Shown here piece by piece: positions 19,522 through 28,062 of a stretch of DNA of 64,000 bases. This DNA is from JBMHDW01 sp049889175 (GTDB lineage Bacteria > Pseudomonadota > Gammaproteobacteria > Comchoanobacterales > Comchoanobacteraceae): contig JBMHDW010000001.1 in assembly GCA_049889175.1 (NCBI GenBank), forward strand, positions 1-64,000, given 5' to 3'. The notes beneath the pieces are model-generated. The model made no database searches. It was not told the origin of the DNA and saw only the letters and a program-made list of their open reading frames with translations. A program made the position numbers and the translations under genes. How positions within the stretch are numbered: the stretch's first letter is position 1; each line of letters begins with the position of its first letter.

Positions 19522-20547
19522 ATGGCATCAGAAGACCACTCTAAATTTTTTAATGAATTAAAACAAACAATTGACTTATATGGTGGATTTGTTATGGCAT
19601 TTAAACCCTACTCAACTTCTTATTATTTTGAAGAAGAAGAATACGAGAAAAATAACTCAGATAATAACTTGATATTAAAAAGTTTTGTTAGAATATCAAA
19701 ACTTCTGCATTTACCAATAGTATGCCTTGAGTATCTTACCAGCTTATTTATGCCTGAGTTTCTTCAAAAGCTTATTTTACGCTTTACTATTGCTTTAAGG
19801 CACATCATAACACCTATTGCATTATTTGCCTTCTTATTCATTACTTTTGTGGTTGGTTACATTATTGAACACATTCCTGGTCTAATGGGCGTTATTATTT
19901 CTAAAGCTATCTTCATAGCTCTTTGGTGTTTCTCTATGCCTTTTTCTCTCATGAGGCACACCTTTGTTCTTATCAGCAATATCTTAATGTCAACAGCTAA
20001 AAACGCACAAGAAGCTAGCCCTCTATCAATCTTGCTCATACCCTTTTTTCTTATTTTTAATATAACTCAATCCATCATAAAGCTTATCAAAAACTTAGCC
20101 ATCGAGCTAATCTATGATATTTATTTAGCTCTTCACTTATTGAGCTATCATTATTTACCTTTTAGTACTTATCAAACCCTAAAACATTTGAATACAGAAA
20201 ATTCAGAGAATATTACAGCCTCTCAAGTTAAAGAATCACATCAAGTGACACTTTTTGCACCATTTTGTCCAAAATTTCTCCCGACAATTATTATTCAAGT
20301 ATATTTGTCAATAAAATTAATGCATTACATACTCCTAGTCACAATGCCTAATTCAATAAAACAGGCAATCACAACTATTCTGTGGGGTTTTAATGAAGTG
20401 AATAATCATTTCGATAGGGATGACGAAACTTCAAAACAAGCTGTTCATTCAAATAAATTTGCAAATGGGCCGATTGGCGTCAGTAGTACTAAAACTCATC
20501 ATTCAAATGAAAACAAAGAAGCTTTATTGAATGGGGTCAGAATATAA
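19522..20547 (+). CDS. multi-pass membrane protein of a three-gene paralogous family (member 1)
   Basis: 341 residues, not recognised. The acidic N-terminus (EEEEYE near residue 40) is followed by several long hydrophobic segments. One of these holds LPIVCLEYLTSLFMPEF, matching the LPLLLIEYLI-x-PLP signature of the next two genes. A second hydrophobic cluster (about 95-160) and a third (about 255-290) precede a hydrophilic, Asn/Lys-rich tail. The most diverged of the three. AT-rich with Legionella-like codon use; the setting in an accessory cluster makes a secreted membrane-targeted effector possible, but nothing proves it. Confidence 0.75.
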   Translation: MASEDHSKFFNELKQTIDLYGGFVMAFKPYSTSYYFEEEEYEKNNSDNNLILKSFVRISKLLHLPIVCLEYLTSLFMPEFLQKLILRFTIALRHIITPIALFAFLFITFVVGYIIEHIPGLMGVIISKAIFIALWCFSMPFSLMRHTFVLISNILMSTAKNAQEASPLSILLIPFFLIFNITQSIIKLIKNLAIELIYDIYLALHLLSYHYLPFSTYQTLKHLNTENSENITASQVKESHQVTLFAPFCPKFLPTIIIQVYLSIKLMHYILLVTMPNSIKQAITTILWGFNEVNNHFDRDDETSKQAVHSNKFANGPIGVSSTKTHHSNENKEALLNGVRI

Positions 20548-20580
20548 AAACCAATATAAACAAACGTTTGAATATATAAA

Positions 20581-20609
20581 TTGACAACTACATATTTAGA
20601 TGCAACAAT
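20581..20609 (+). promoter_or_regulatory. possible promoter for member 2
   Basis: A perfect TTGACA (20581-20586) is followed after 17 bases by AACAAT (20604-20609, four of six matches). The TTG that could be read as a start codon for the downstream gene is thus more likely the -35 box. Confidence 0.4.
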
Positions 20610-20640
20610 GAATCAAATTAATACAGAGGTCAATCAAACG

Positions 20641-21759
20641 ATGTACACAATAACACCAAGGCATGCTAAAACTTCTTTATTAACTCGAATAAAGCGTTCA
20701 ATAACAGAGTTTACCAGAAAATTTAATTTCAGTACCGATATTATCAATCGCATCAAATTTACCCCTGGTGAGTTCAGCTTTGATGAAAACACATTGAATA
20801 ATTACCTTTTATATGATTTTGATGAGAGCATTTATGATTCTGATTTTGATGATGGGTTGGATTTTGGTATAGTAGGAAAAGATGCATTTGGCTATGAATC
20901 CAACAATCAAGAGCTTACCCATCAGGCATTAAACAATGCTATTTATCGTTTTATTTATTATTTATCCGGTATTATCACACTACCACTTTTACTGATTGAA
21001 TATCTTATCATGCCATTGCCGACAATAATACAAGATGGCATACACCTCATGAGCACCTCAATAAGATTGCTTGTCACACTTCTGATTTGGTCGTCGGTAA
21101 ATATTTTTACTCAAGCCTTATCCATTATTCCAAAACTTATTATTTTTGCCATAGCCAAAACCTTCAATCTTGTTATGTGCATCTCTAATTATGCAGCTAC
21201 TCTAATATTATCGCCATTTATCATTGTTGGTGAATCCTTAAAAACCACAAGACAAATGGATAGCTCTTTAATGATGGCTGTAATCATTTTTCCATTCGTA
21301 TGTCTAACCATGCTAATAGGAATTTTCTTTTGGGCATCAAAAGAATTTGTTTCTGCATTTCTTGGTCACCTTTTTGCATCAAGCAATGCATTTAACTACA
21401 GAGGAAATTCTTACATTATTGAATTTTATAACTCTATCATTCCAAGTTTTATAGATGAGGATTATTGCGATGATCAAACATCAATTTACTCTGATCTATA
21501 TCATTTCATCATTGATATAATAACCACCCCTTTTAAACTTCTTTGGTATCCATTGGCCAATTTATTCTCAGGAAACAGCCTTTCAGAGAGTGGTCTTGAA
21601 ACAACACCATATAATAAAAATCAATATGTTGACTCTAAAGTTATTAACTCTAAATCTAGTGCTAAATATGGTTCAGACGATGAGGACAGTTTCGATTCAA
21701 GTCGCCATGTAGATGAAACTAATTTGTATAATGATGAAACTAAATGGTATAATCCATAG
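20641..21759 (+). CDS. multi-pass membrane protein of the paralogous family (member 2)
   Basis: Not recognised. The frame is open from TTG 20581, with ATGs at 20608 and 20641. I favour 20641 because AGAGGT lies ten bases upstream and the TTG overlaps a promoter-like box; the longer forms stay possible. The core reads LPLLLIEYLIMPLPTI, then a helix pair with SIIPKLIIFAIAK, matching member 3 closely. A short Asp-rich stretch (YDSDFDDGLDFG) precedes the first membrane segment, and a charged Asp/Ser/Asn tail ends the protein. Membrane segments lie in roughly the middle two-thirds. Topology suggests four or more helices. Confidence 0.72.
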   Translation: MYTITPRHAKTSLLTRIKRSITEFTRKFNFSTDIINRIKFTPGEFSFDENTLNNYLLYDFDESIYDSDFDDGLDFGIVGKDAFGYESNNQELTHQALNNAIYRFIYYLSGIITLPLLLIEYLIMPLPTIIQDGIHLMSTSIRLLVTLLIWSSVNIFTQALSIIPKLIIFAIAKTFNLVMCISNYAATLILSPFIIVGESLKTTRQMDSSLMMAVIIFPFVCLTMLIGIFFWASKEFVSAFLGHLFASSNAFNYRGNSYIIEFYNSIIPSFIDEDYCDDQTSIYSDLYHFIIDIITTPFKLLWYPLANLFSGNSLSESGLETTPYNKNQYVDSKVINSKSSAKYGSDDEDSFDSSRHVDETNLYNDETKWYNP

Positions 21760-21887
21760 ATGAATGTAAATGGTATAATCTAATTATGAGTATATATTCG
21801 TCATTCATATCGTTAATAGCATCAAAAACCATATAAACTAATGATATATACATTTATTTTTTAATACAAACTATACTAGGAGTTAAG

Positions 21888-22937
21888 ATGTCATCATTAA
21901 TTATTGGTAATTTTAAAATACCAAATGAATCTAATGACCGAAATGTTGAAAAACCAGAAAACGTCTCTTTTTTGGATCGTATAAAAACCACATCAAAATT
22001 AATTCAGGACATTTTATTTTTTCGAGCAATAAAGATCACGCCACTTAATCTCAATGCCAATTACTCTTTTCCATATACAGCATCTAAAACAGAATACCAT
22101 GATCTTGTTTCTGCTATTAATTGCTCAATGTTTCTCTCAAACATAATCACCCTACCTCTTTTACTGATTGAGTACCTGATCACGCCATTGCCTACAATAA
22201 TGCAACACAGCATCTTCCGCCTGACTACCTCATTAAGACTGTTTCTAACACTCTTTCTTTTGTCATCTATTAATCTTTTAATTCAAGCATTGTCCATCAT
22301 TCCAAACCTAATGATTTTTGCCCTTGCAAAAGTGGCTTCACTTGTAATTTTTATCATTGATATTCCATGTTATATATTAACTATGCCTGTTATTGCGACT
22401 CAGAGCACTTTAGAACGAATCAAAAAATATAACGTCAACATATTATTCAAGCCAATCATTTTTACATTAGAGTTAGTATTGTCACTTTTAGTCATTTTTT
22501 GCTTTGCTCCTTTTTACATATTCGCTTATCTTGTCAGTACAATCAGCAGATTCAACAATCAAATTCTCATTTCGGGATCTGTTAGTTATTCATTAGCCAA
22601 ACGACACTTACCTCATTGGGTACAATATGATGAGGCTAATAACCAACCGTTGGCTTTTTGGGATGTATTACAGCTTATCGAATCCATCGCTAGGTCCTTA
22701 GTTATTCTACTTTGGCGTCCTTTAGCCAATTTATTTACTGGCAATCACACCCTTACCAGCGAAGAAATCAGCAATAATTTTAAAGAAATTGATGAGTTAT
22801 TACAAGATAATAGAATAACAGGAACTAAGACCGATAAGCCCCTCAATCAACCTAGTCCGTTGTTTAATAATGAACTTTCTGATGATAACAGTAATAGGAA
22901 AAGACAGCCTAGGTCAGAACTAAAAGCATATAAATGA
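21888..22937 (+). CDS. multi-pass membrane protein of the paralogous family (member 3)
   Basis: 349 residues, closely related to member 2. Shared blocks are LPLLLIEYLITPLPTI, ALSIIPNLMIFALAK, and a late WRPLANLF(T/S)GN motif near the start of the cytosolic tail. The N-terminal about 65 residues are hydrophilic, and the C-terminus is a basic, Asn/Ser-rich tail without membrane segments. AGGAG lies five bases before the ATG. The family is not one I can name. The three genes are the only example of this fold in the window. Confidence 0.75.
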   Translation: MSSLIIGNFKIPNESNDRNVEKPENVSFLDRIKTTSKLIQDILFFRAIKITPLNLNANYSFPYTASKTEYHDLVSAINCSMFLSNIITLPLLLIEYLITPLPTIMQHSIFRLTTSLRLFLTLFLLSSINLLIQALSIIPNLMIFALAKVASLVIFIIDIPCYILTMPVIATQSTLERIKKYNVNILFKPIIFTLELVLSLLVIFCFAPFYIFAYLVSTISRFNNQILISGSVSYSLAKRHLPHWVQYDEANNQPLAFWDVLQLIESIARSLVILLWRPLANLFTGNHTLTSEEISNNFKEIDELLQDNRITGTKTDKPLNQPSPLFNNELSDDNSNRKRQPRSELKAYK

Positions 22938-22938
22938 T

Positions 22939-22959
22939 TTATCATACCCATAATGATAA
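22939..22959 (+). other. small hairpin after the membrane-protein cluster
   Basis: TTATCAT (22939-22945) pairs with ATGATAA (22953-22959) around a seven-base loop, directly after the stop codon. No T-run follows, so rho-independent termination is doubtful. Confidence 0.25.
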
Positions 22960-23047
22960 TTAATAACTATATATTCTACTGTTATACAAATATTATCTAG
23001 TCAGCAATGATAATCGCGCATCCAAATAACACATCGCAACTTTTAGA

Positions 23048-23077
23048 TTGACGAATTTCGATGGTTTAGTTTACAAT
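23048..23077 (+). promoter_or_regulatory. sigma70-like promoter of the MscS-type gene
   Basis: TTGACG (23048-23053), 18-base spacer, TACAAT (23072-23077); five of six matches in each box. The GTG start follows 26 bases after the -10 box, with AGGA in between. Confidence 0.6.
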
Positions 23078-23103
23078 AAAATTAACTGTCACCAGGATGT
23101 GCT

Positions 23104-24627
23104 GTGTCTTCGTTAGTTCTTCTCATATCATCTTTGTTTTTTGTCGCATTCTTCTTTTTGTGCCACAAAAGTTATCTAAAAACGTCTATTTTTGGTTTTC
23201 CAAGATCCATAGTATTACCGTTTGCATTTGGCTTAACGTTACTTTCTACATGTTCGTTAATGGTTTTGCTACTGCCTAGTCAATATGATTTCTTTAACGA
23301 CCTTATCACCATATCATGTTTGCTCATTAATACTTTTATATTTGTTTTACTCCTTTATAAACATGCTCAAAATAGAAAGGAACAATTTGCTTCATTAAGC
23401 CAATGGTGGTGGGCAACACATTGGTCTTTTGTTGATGTTATCTCTTTAATCATTATTATAGCTATCTTCGCTCTAACATCTTGGGGACTGTTCTGGCTCA
23501 TTTCACCGCAGCATATAGAACACCTCGGACATTTTGTTCTTCATTCATTTAAGTCTGGGTTATTTATAAGCTCATTACCCGATGAAGGACTTATTAGTAT
23601 TCTCATCACAATATCCTATACAGTTTTGCTTTTTTGGCTCATTAATCGCATTAAACACCTGATTACCATTCAGCTAAAAAAACATCCACACTTAACCGAA
23701 TTATCCGTTCAACTTGCACGTGTATTGAAATTTTATATTGTTTTTCACGCTGTATTAAGTATTGCAGGCATTGTCCAGAGCTATGTCACATTAAGTATCA
23801 CACTACCAATTAGCTTAGATAGACTGACATCTATATTGTATTCTGGTTTGTTTATATTCTTACTTTACAATGTTTACCTCTATGCTGAACGCAAAACCAT
23901 TGATCGACTCAGTAAAAAATACCAAAGTCAAGATCATAGAGCCATGCTATTTGGTTTGCAACGACTAGGTCGATTAGCAGGTATCTTATTCGGGTCTCTT
24001 TACTTTTTAAGTACCAATAACTTTATCAACGGAACAGGGGTTATTGCATCCAGTGCAGTCATTACAGGTGCTATTGGTTTTGCATCACAAAAGTTTGTGG
24101 CGAACTTTGTTGGTGGCCTTATGCTATTTATTACACGCCCCTTTACCAAAGGAGACTGGATTAAGTCACCAAATAAAAAGTTTGAAGGTACTGTTGAGGA
24201 CATAGGCTGGTACTTTGTTCGGATTAGAACCTTTGAGCGTAGACCTATGTTTATCCCCAACTCACTCATGGGAGATGCCATCATTGAAAACCCAGGTAGA
24301 ATGTATAATAGACGTATTAAAACCAACCTATCACTGAGATACAGTGACCTTGATAAAATTGAAGGCATTACCGACAAAATTCGTGATTACCTCCATAATC
24401 ATGAGTGGATAGATACCAATCAAACTATTCTTGTTGACTTTACTGAGTTCTCAACATCTAGCTTAGAGTTAAACATTTATTGTTTCACAAAGACAACATT
24501 GTGGGGAGATTGGAGACAATTTAGACAGAAAATATATCTTGATATTGCTCATATTATTCAAAGTAATGGCGCTGATTTTGCTTACCCAACACAAACATTG
24601 AAGCTCATCGAAGAAGGTAAGCTATAG
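23104..24627 (+). CDS. mechanosensitive ion channel, MscS family
   Basis: A 507-residue membrane protein starting at GTG with AGGA about eight bases upstream. Five or so N-terminal helices precede the MscS core. The pore helix region reads VIASSAVITGAIGFASQKFVANFVGG and leads into the beta domain (RPFTKGDWI, then GTVEDIGWYFVRIRTFERRPMFIPNS), which is the family signature. It is longer than E. coli MscS (286), as in the YnaI/YbdG-like subgroup. Such channels release solutes during hypo-osmotic shock. It stands alone, with its own promoter. Confidence 0.88.
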   Translation: MSSLVLLISSLFFVAFFFLCHKSYLKTSIFGFPRSIVLPFAFGLTLLSTCSLMVLLLPSQYDFFNDLITISCLLINTFIFVLLLYKHAQNRKEQFASLSQWWWATHWSFVDVISLIIIIAIFALTSWGLFWLISPQHIEHLGHFVLHSFKSGLFISSLPDEGLISILITISYTVLLFWLINRIKHLITIQLKKHPHLTELSVQLARVLKFYIVFHAVLSIAGIVQSYVTLSITLPISLDRLTSILYSGLFIFLLYNVYLYAERKTIDRLSKKYQSQDHRAMLFGLQRLGRLAGILFGSLYFLSTNNFINGTGVIASSAVITGAIGFASQKFVANFVGGLMLFITRPFTKGDWIKSPNKKFEGTVEDIGWYFVRIRTFERRPMFIPNSLMGDAIIENPGRMYNRRIKTNLSLRYSDLDKIEGITDKIRDYLHNHEWIDTNQTILVDFTEFSTSSLELNIYCFTKTTLWGDWRQFRQKIYLDIAHIIQSNGADFAYPTQTLKLIEEGKL

Positions 24628-24665
24628 AAATGGCAACAATAATAGCCATTACCATCTAAAGAAAC

Positions 24666-24935
24666 TCAAAACAGCATATTCATAAAACTTTTGAAGGTTT
24701 CTTTAACGCCATCCATCATGTTACTTTTATCAGAGCCGCTCTTCTTAAGTGGCTCAGCACTTTGATCAAGTTCAGCAGCTGTTACTGTATTGTTTCTGTG
24801 CTTACCCAATAGATTATCATATTGCGGCAATGTGCCTGAGTTTTTTAAAATAGCTGAAGCAGCAAAATAAAAAAATGAAAAAAAGGCTGTTAAAAAAGAT
24901 AAATACAACAAGATAACCAGTAATTCAAAAATCAT
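24666..24935 (-). CDS. small membrane-anchored protein of unknown function
   Basis: 89 residues. One strong hydrophobic helix at the N-terminus (about 3-30, FELLVILLYLSFLTAFFSFF) is followed by a hydrophilic tail with SAEPLKKSGSDKS and a short amphipathic end (VKETFKSFMNMLF). AAGG precedes the ATG. It lies 61 bases downstream of putA in the same orientation, so it may share the long icm transcript. No family is recognised. Confidence 0.55.
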   Translation of the reverse strand: MIFELLVILLYLSFLTAFFSFFYFAASAILKNSGTLPQYDNLLGKHRNNTVTAAELDQSAEPLKKSGSDKSNMMDGVKETFKSFMNMLF

Positions 24936-24996
24936 GAACCAAACCTTTTTAAGACTTTCCCTAGTCTAATATTTAAATATTAATGCTGTATTAATT

Positions 24997-27900
24997 TTAT
25001 TCCAGAAGTTGAATTAATGCAGCATTTCCTCCTTGAGCAGCAATGTTATCTGTGATTGTCACTTCATGACACAACCGTTTTAAATAATTGGGACCACCAG
25101 CTTTAGGACCTGTACCTGATAATCCTAAGCCACCAAATGGTTGAACACCAACAGTTGCACCTATCATATCACGATTAATATAAATATTCCCAGCACCAAC
25201 GCCCCTTTTAAGGGCCTCAATACGGTGATTTAATCGAGAATGAATCCCCATTGTTAATCCATAACCCCAAGATTGAACAGATGCCATATGTTGCTTCACA
25301 TCAGACCACTGAAATCGCTTAATATGAACAATTGGTCCAAATACCTCATGACTTAGCACATCCAAATCATCTATTTCAAATAATGATGGCGCACAAAAAT
25401 AACCAGACAACTTTGGTAGTGTCATTTGATGAATCAGCCGACCTTTTCCTTGCAAATACTGACTATGCTTGCTCAATCGATCCAACGCAGCTAAATCAAT
25501 AATTGGACCAATATCTGTTGTTGGCTCAGCAGGGTTTCCAACCATCCAAGTGTCCATTGCTTGCTTCAGCATCTGGATTAATCGATCTGCAATACCTTCC
25601 TCAACCAAACACACTCTTAATGCAGAGCAGCGCTGACCCGCACTTTGAAAACCTGATGTCATGATATCAATAACAACCTGCTCAATGAGTGCCGTTTGAT
25701 CTACCCACATAACATTCATGCCACCTGTCTCTGCAATAAGTGGCCTGATTGGTCCGGGTTGATTCACTAATGCAGTAGCTATCGACTGTGCAGTTGCTGT
25801 CGACCCTGTAAACATCACTCCAGCAATATCTTGCTGACTGACAAGGAATTTTGCAATTGAACGCCCCCCCTGAACAAGTTGGATAACATGCTTAGGCAAT
25901 CCCAATGACTGCCACAACATAATCAATTGATGGGCAATTAATGGCGTTTGCTCAGCTGGCTTGGCTAACACAGTATTACCTGAAACGATAGCGGCTGCAA
26001 TTTGCCCTAAAAATATAGCCATTGGAAAATTCCATGGGCTGATACAAACCATCACACCACGCCCATGATAAGTCAATTGATTGGTTTCTCCTGTTGGTCC
26101 TGGAAGCCTTTCATCACATAACGTTGTTCGAGCTTGATGTGCATAATATCGAAGGAAGTCAATGGCCTCTCGAATTTCAGCAATGGCATCTTCCCAAGTT
26201 TTTCCTGCTTCTCTTATTAATAAATCCATAAATGCAGCATAGGATACCTCTAATGTATCCGCAAATCGCTCTAAATGTTTTGCTCTAGACTCTATAGATG
26301 TTTCTGCCCAAGATGCAAATGCACGCTTAGAGGCCTTTAAATGACCCTCTAGCAACTCATTTGATGTCTGCTGAATACTTCCTATAACTTGAGCTGTAGC
26401 AGGATTAAGTACATTCATTATCTCAGTCTTCTGACCAGGGTATGGTTGAATCATATATTCAGTTGATGCCAACGCCTGACACTGAGTCTTTAAATCTTGA
26501 ATCACAGTATCCAGGCTTAAATCTGGTGCCTGACTGTTTAGCCACGCTCCATATAAATCTTTTGGCTTTGGGATTCGAGCATGCTGATGCCCTTTAGACT
26601 GCTTGACAAGGTCTACTGGATGCTGCCACTGCCCTGTTTTACCTCGCTCCCATTGATGTAAAAATGAATTATTAGCTCCATTTTCCAACATACGTCTCAC
26701 AAGATAAGGAAGTAGCTCATCAAATGCGCCTATAGGTGCATAATTTCTCACTCGACATAGTGGGTACAGAGCCATCAATGGATCATAAACCATTTGCCCC
26801 ATACCTTGAAGACATTGAAACTCAAATGCATCCCAACGGTGATCCAGGCGATGGATAACATGAGCAATATCAATAATATTATGGGTTGCAAATTGTGGAT
26901 AAACACTATCTAAAGAATCCATCATCAAGCATGAACAAGCACGGTAATTTAAATCCACATGAGCTTTTTGTGTCCATACAGGATAATTGCCTTCACTTCT
27001 CTGTTGTGCCCACTTTATCTCTGAATCCCAGTATGCACCTTTAACCAATCGTATGGGAATACGGGTTTTTTGGCGACGAGCTACCGTAATTAATTGCTTA
27101 ATAACCGTTTGAGATCTTTTTTGATAAGCTTGTACAGCCAATCCAAACCCACCCCAACCTTTAAGCTCCTTATCATTGAAAACTTTATAAAAAATCATCA
27201 ACATCATGGGGAGGCGATCAGCTTCCTCTGCATCCAAAGTCACTGGAACATTCCCACGTTTAGCCTGCAATACTAATGCTTTAACCACCTGGGTTAAATG
27301 CTCAATGGCTCGGTGTTGGTGCCTTACTTCATATCGAGGATATAATGCAGAAAGCTTGATCGATATACCCGGTTGATTCATACAATCATCAGTATTGGTC
27401 TGTTGTGATAACACATCAATTGCCTGTGCATAACTTTGTTTATAACGTAGTGCATCCTCAAAGGTGATGGCAGCCTCACCCAGGCAATCAAATGAATAGC
27501 GATAGTGGTTTTTTTCCTTTAAACATTGGATGGCATCATCCATACACTCGCCAACCACAAAATATTTGGCTAATTGCTGCATTAATTGTTCTACTGCCAA
27601 ACGAATGACAGGACGTGTTAACCGCTTAACTGTATTTAGCCAGCCACCTTGATCTGGCTCTGGTAATAAGTGTCCAGTAAGCCATAAGCTCCATGCAGAT
27701 GCTCTTTGTATCCAAGTTGGCGCCGTTTGTGCCAACCAATCTTTATGCTTAATACTATCTTCTAACAAAGCATGACGAGCTGTCACATCTGGAATACGCA
27801 TCAATGCTTCTGCCATGCACATTAATGCAACACCCTCTTCTGTGGTTAAATCATAGGCTACCAATAATGATTGAATCCAATGATGTTGCGGTTTTAGCCT

Positions 27901-28062
27901 TGCCAATAAATCATCAATACAAGAACGTTCTGCATCATTCACTTCAGGAGTATCATCAAGCATATCTTTAATGAGCAAAGCTTCATCACCTCGATGAGTT
28001 AATGCAAAAGATAGCTCTAAATCCCGAATGGTTTTGGGCCATTCAGCATGATTACTATTCAT
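24997..28062 (-). CDS. putA: bifunctional proline dehydrogenase / delta-1-pyrroline-5-carboxylate dehydrogenase
   Basis: Oxidises proline to glutamate in two steps. The 1021 residues begin with the helical arm region (about 1-150), without a ribbon-helix-helix DNA-binding domain, so it is not a PutA repressor. The FAD-binding proline dehydrogenase barrel (about 170-480) has RLVKGAYWDSEIKWAQ and ATHN. The aldehyde dehydrogenase half has SPWNFPMAIFLGQ, the GNTVLAKPAEQTP loop and catalytic Cys812 in GQRCSAL. The start overlaps the icmB stop by eight bases, so translation is probably coupled to the secretion operon. Confidence 0.93.
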   Translation of the reverse strand: MNSNHAEWPKTIRDLELSFALTHRGDEALLIKDMLDDTPEVNDAERSCIDDLLARLKPQHHWIQSLLVAYDLTTEEGVALMCMAEALMRIPDVTARHALLEDSIKHKDWLAQTAPTWIQRASAWSLWLTGHLLPEPDQGGWLNTVKRLTRPVIRLAVEQLMQQLAKYFVVGECMDDAIQCLKEKNHYRYSFDCLGEAAITFEDALRYKQSYAQAIDVLSQQTNTDDCMNQPGISIKLSALYPRYEVRHQHRAIEHLTQVVKALVLQAKRGNVPVTLDAEEADRLPMMLMIFYKVFNDKELKGWGGFGLAVQAYQKRSQTVIKQLITVARRQKTRIPIRLVKGAYWDSEIKWAQQRSEGNYPVWTQKAHVDLNYRACSCLMMDSLDSVYPQFATHNIIDIAHVIHRLDHRWDAFEFQCLQGMGQMVYDPLMALYPLCRVRNYAPIGAFDELLPYLVRRMLENGANNSFLHQWERGKTGQWQHPVDLVKQSKGHQHARIPKPKDLYGAWLNSQAPDLSLDTVIQDLKTQCQALASTEYMIQPYPGQKTEIMNVLNPATAQVIGSIQQTSNELLEGHLKASKRAFASWAETSIESRAKHLERFADTLEVSYAAFMDLLIREAGKTWEDAIAEIREAIDFLRYYAHQARTTLCDERLPGPTGETNQLTYHGRGVMVCISPWNFPMAIFLGQIAAAIVSGNTVLAKPAEQTPLIAHQLIMLWQSLGLPKHVIQLVQGGRSIAKFLVSQQDIAGVMFTGSTATAQSIATALVNQPGPIRPLIAETGGMNVMWVDQTALIEQVVIDIMTSGFQSAGQRCSALRVCLVEEGIADRLIQMLKQAMDTWMVGNPAEPTTDIGPIIDLAALDRLSKHSQYLQGKGRLIHQMTLPKLSGYFCAPSLFEIDDLDVLSHEVFGPIVHIKRFQWSDVKQHMASVQSWGYGLTMGIHSRLNHRIEALKRGVGAGNIYINRDMIGATVGVQPFGGLGLSGTGPKAGGPNYLKRLCHEVTITDNIAAQGGNAALIQLLE

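Noticed and set aside
21849..21877. TATACT before the third membrane paralogue as a -10 box
   Set aside because: It lies only ten bases before the start codon and overlaps the ribosome-site area, and no -35 box is present.
24952..24982. Hairpin AGACT/AGTCT and the palindrome TAATATTTAAATATTA downstream of putA as a terminator
   Set aside because: Five-base stem, no T-run on the putA strand, and the palindrome is pure AT; insufficient for a terminator call.
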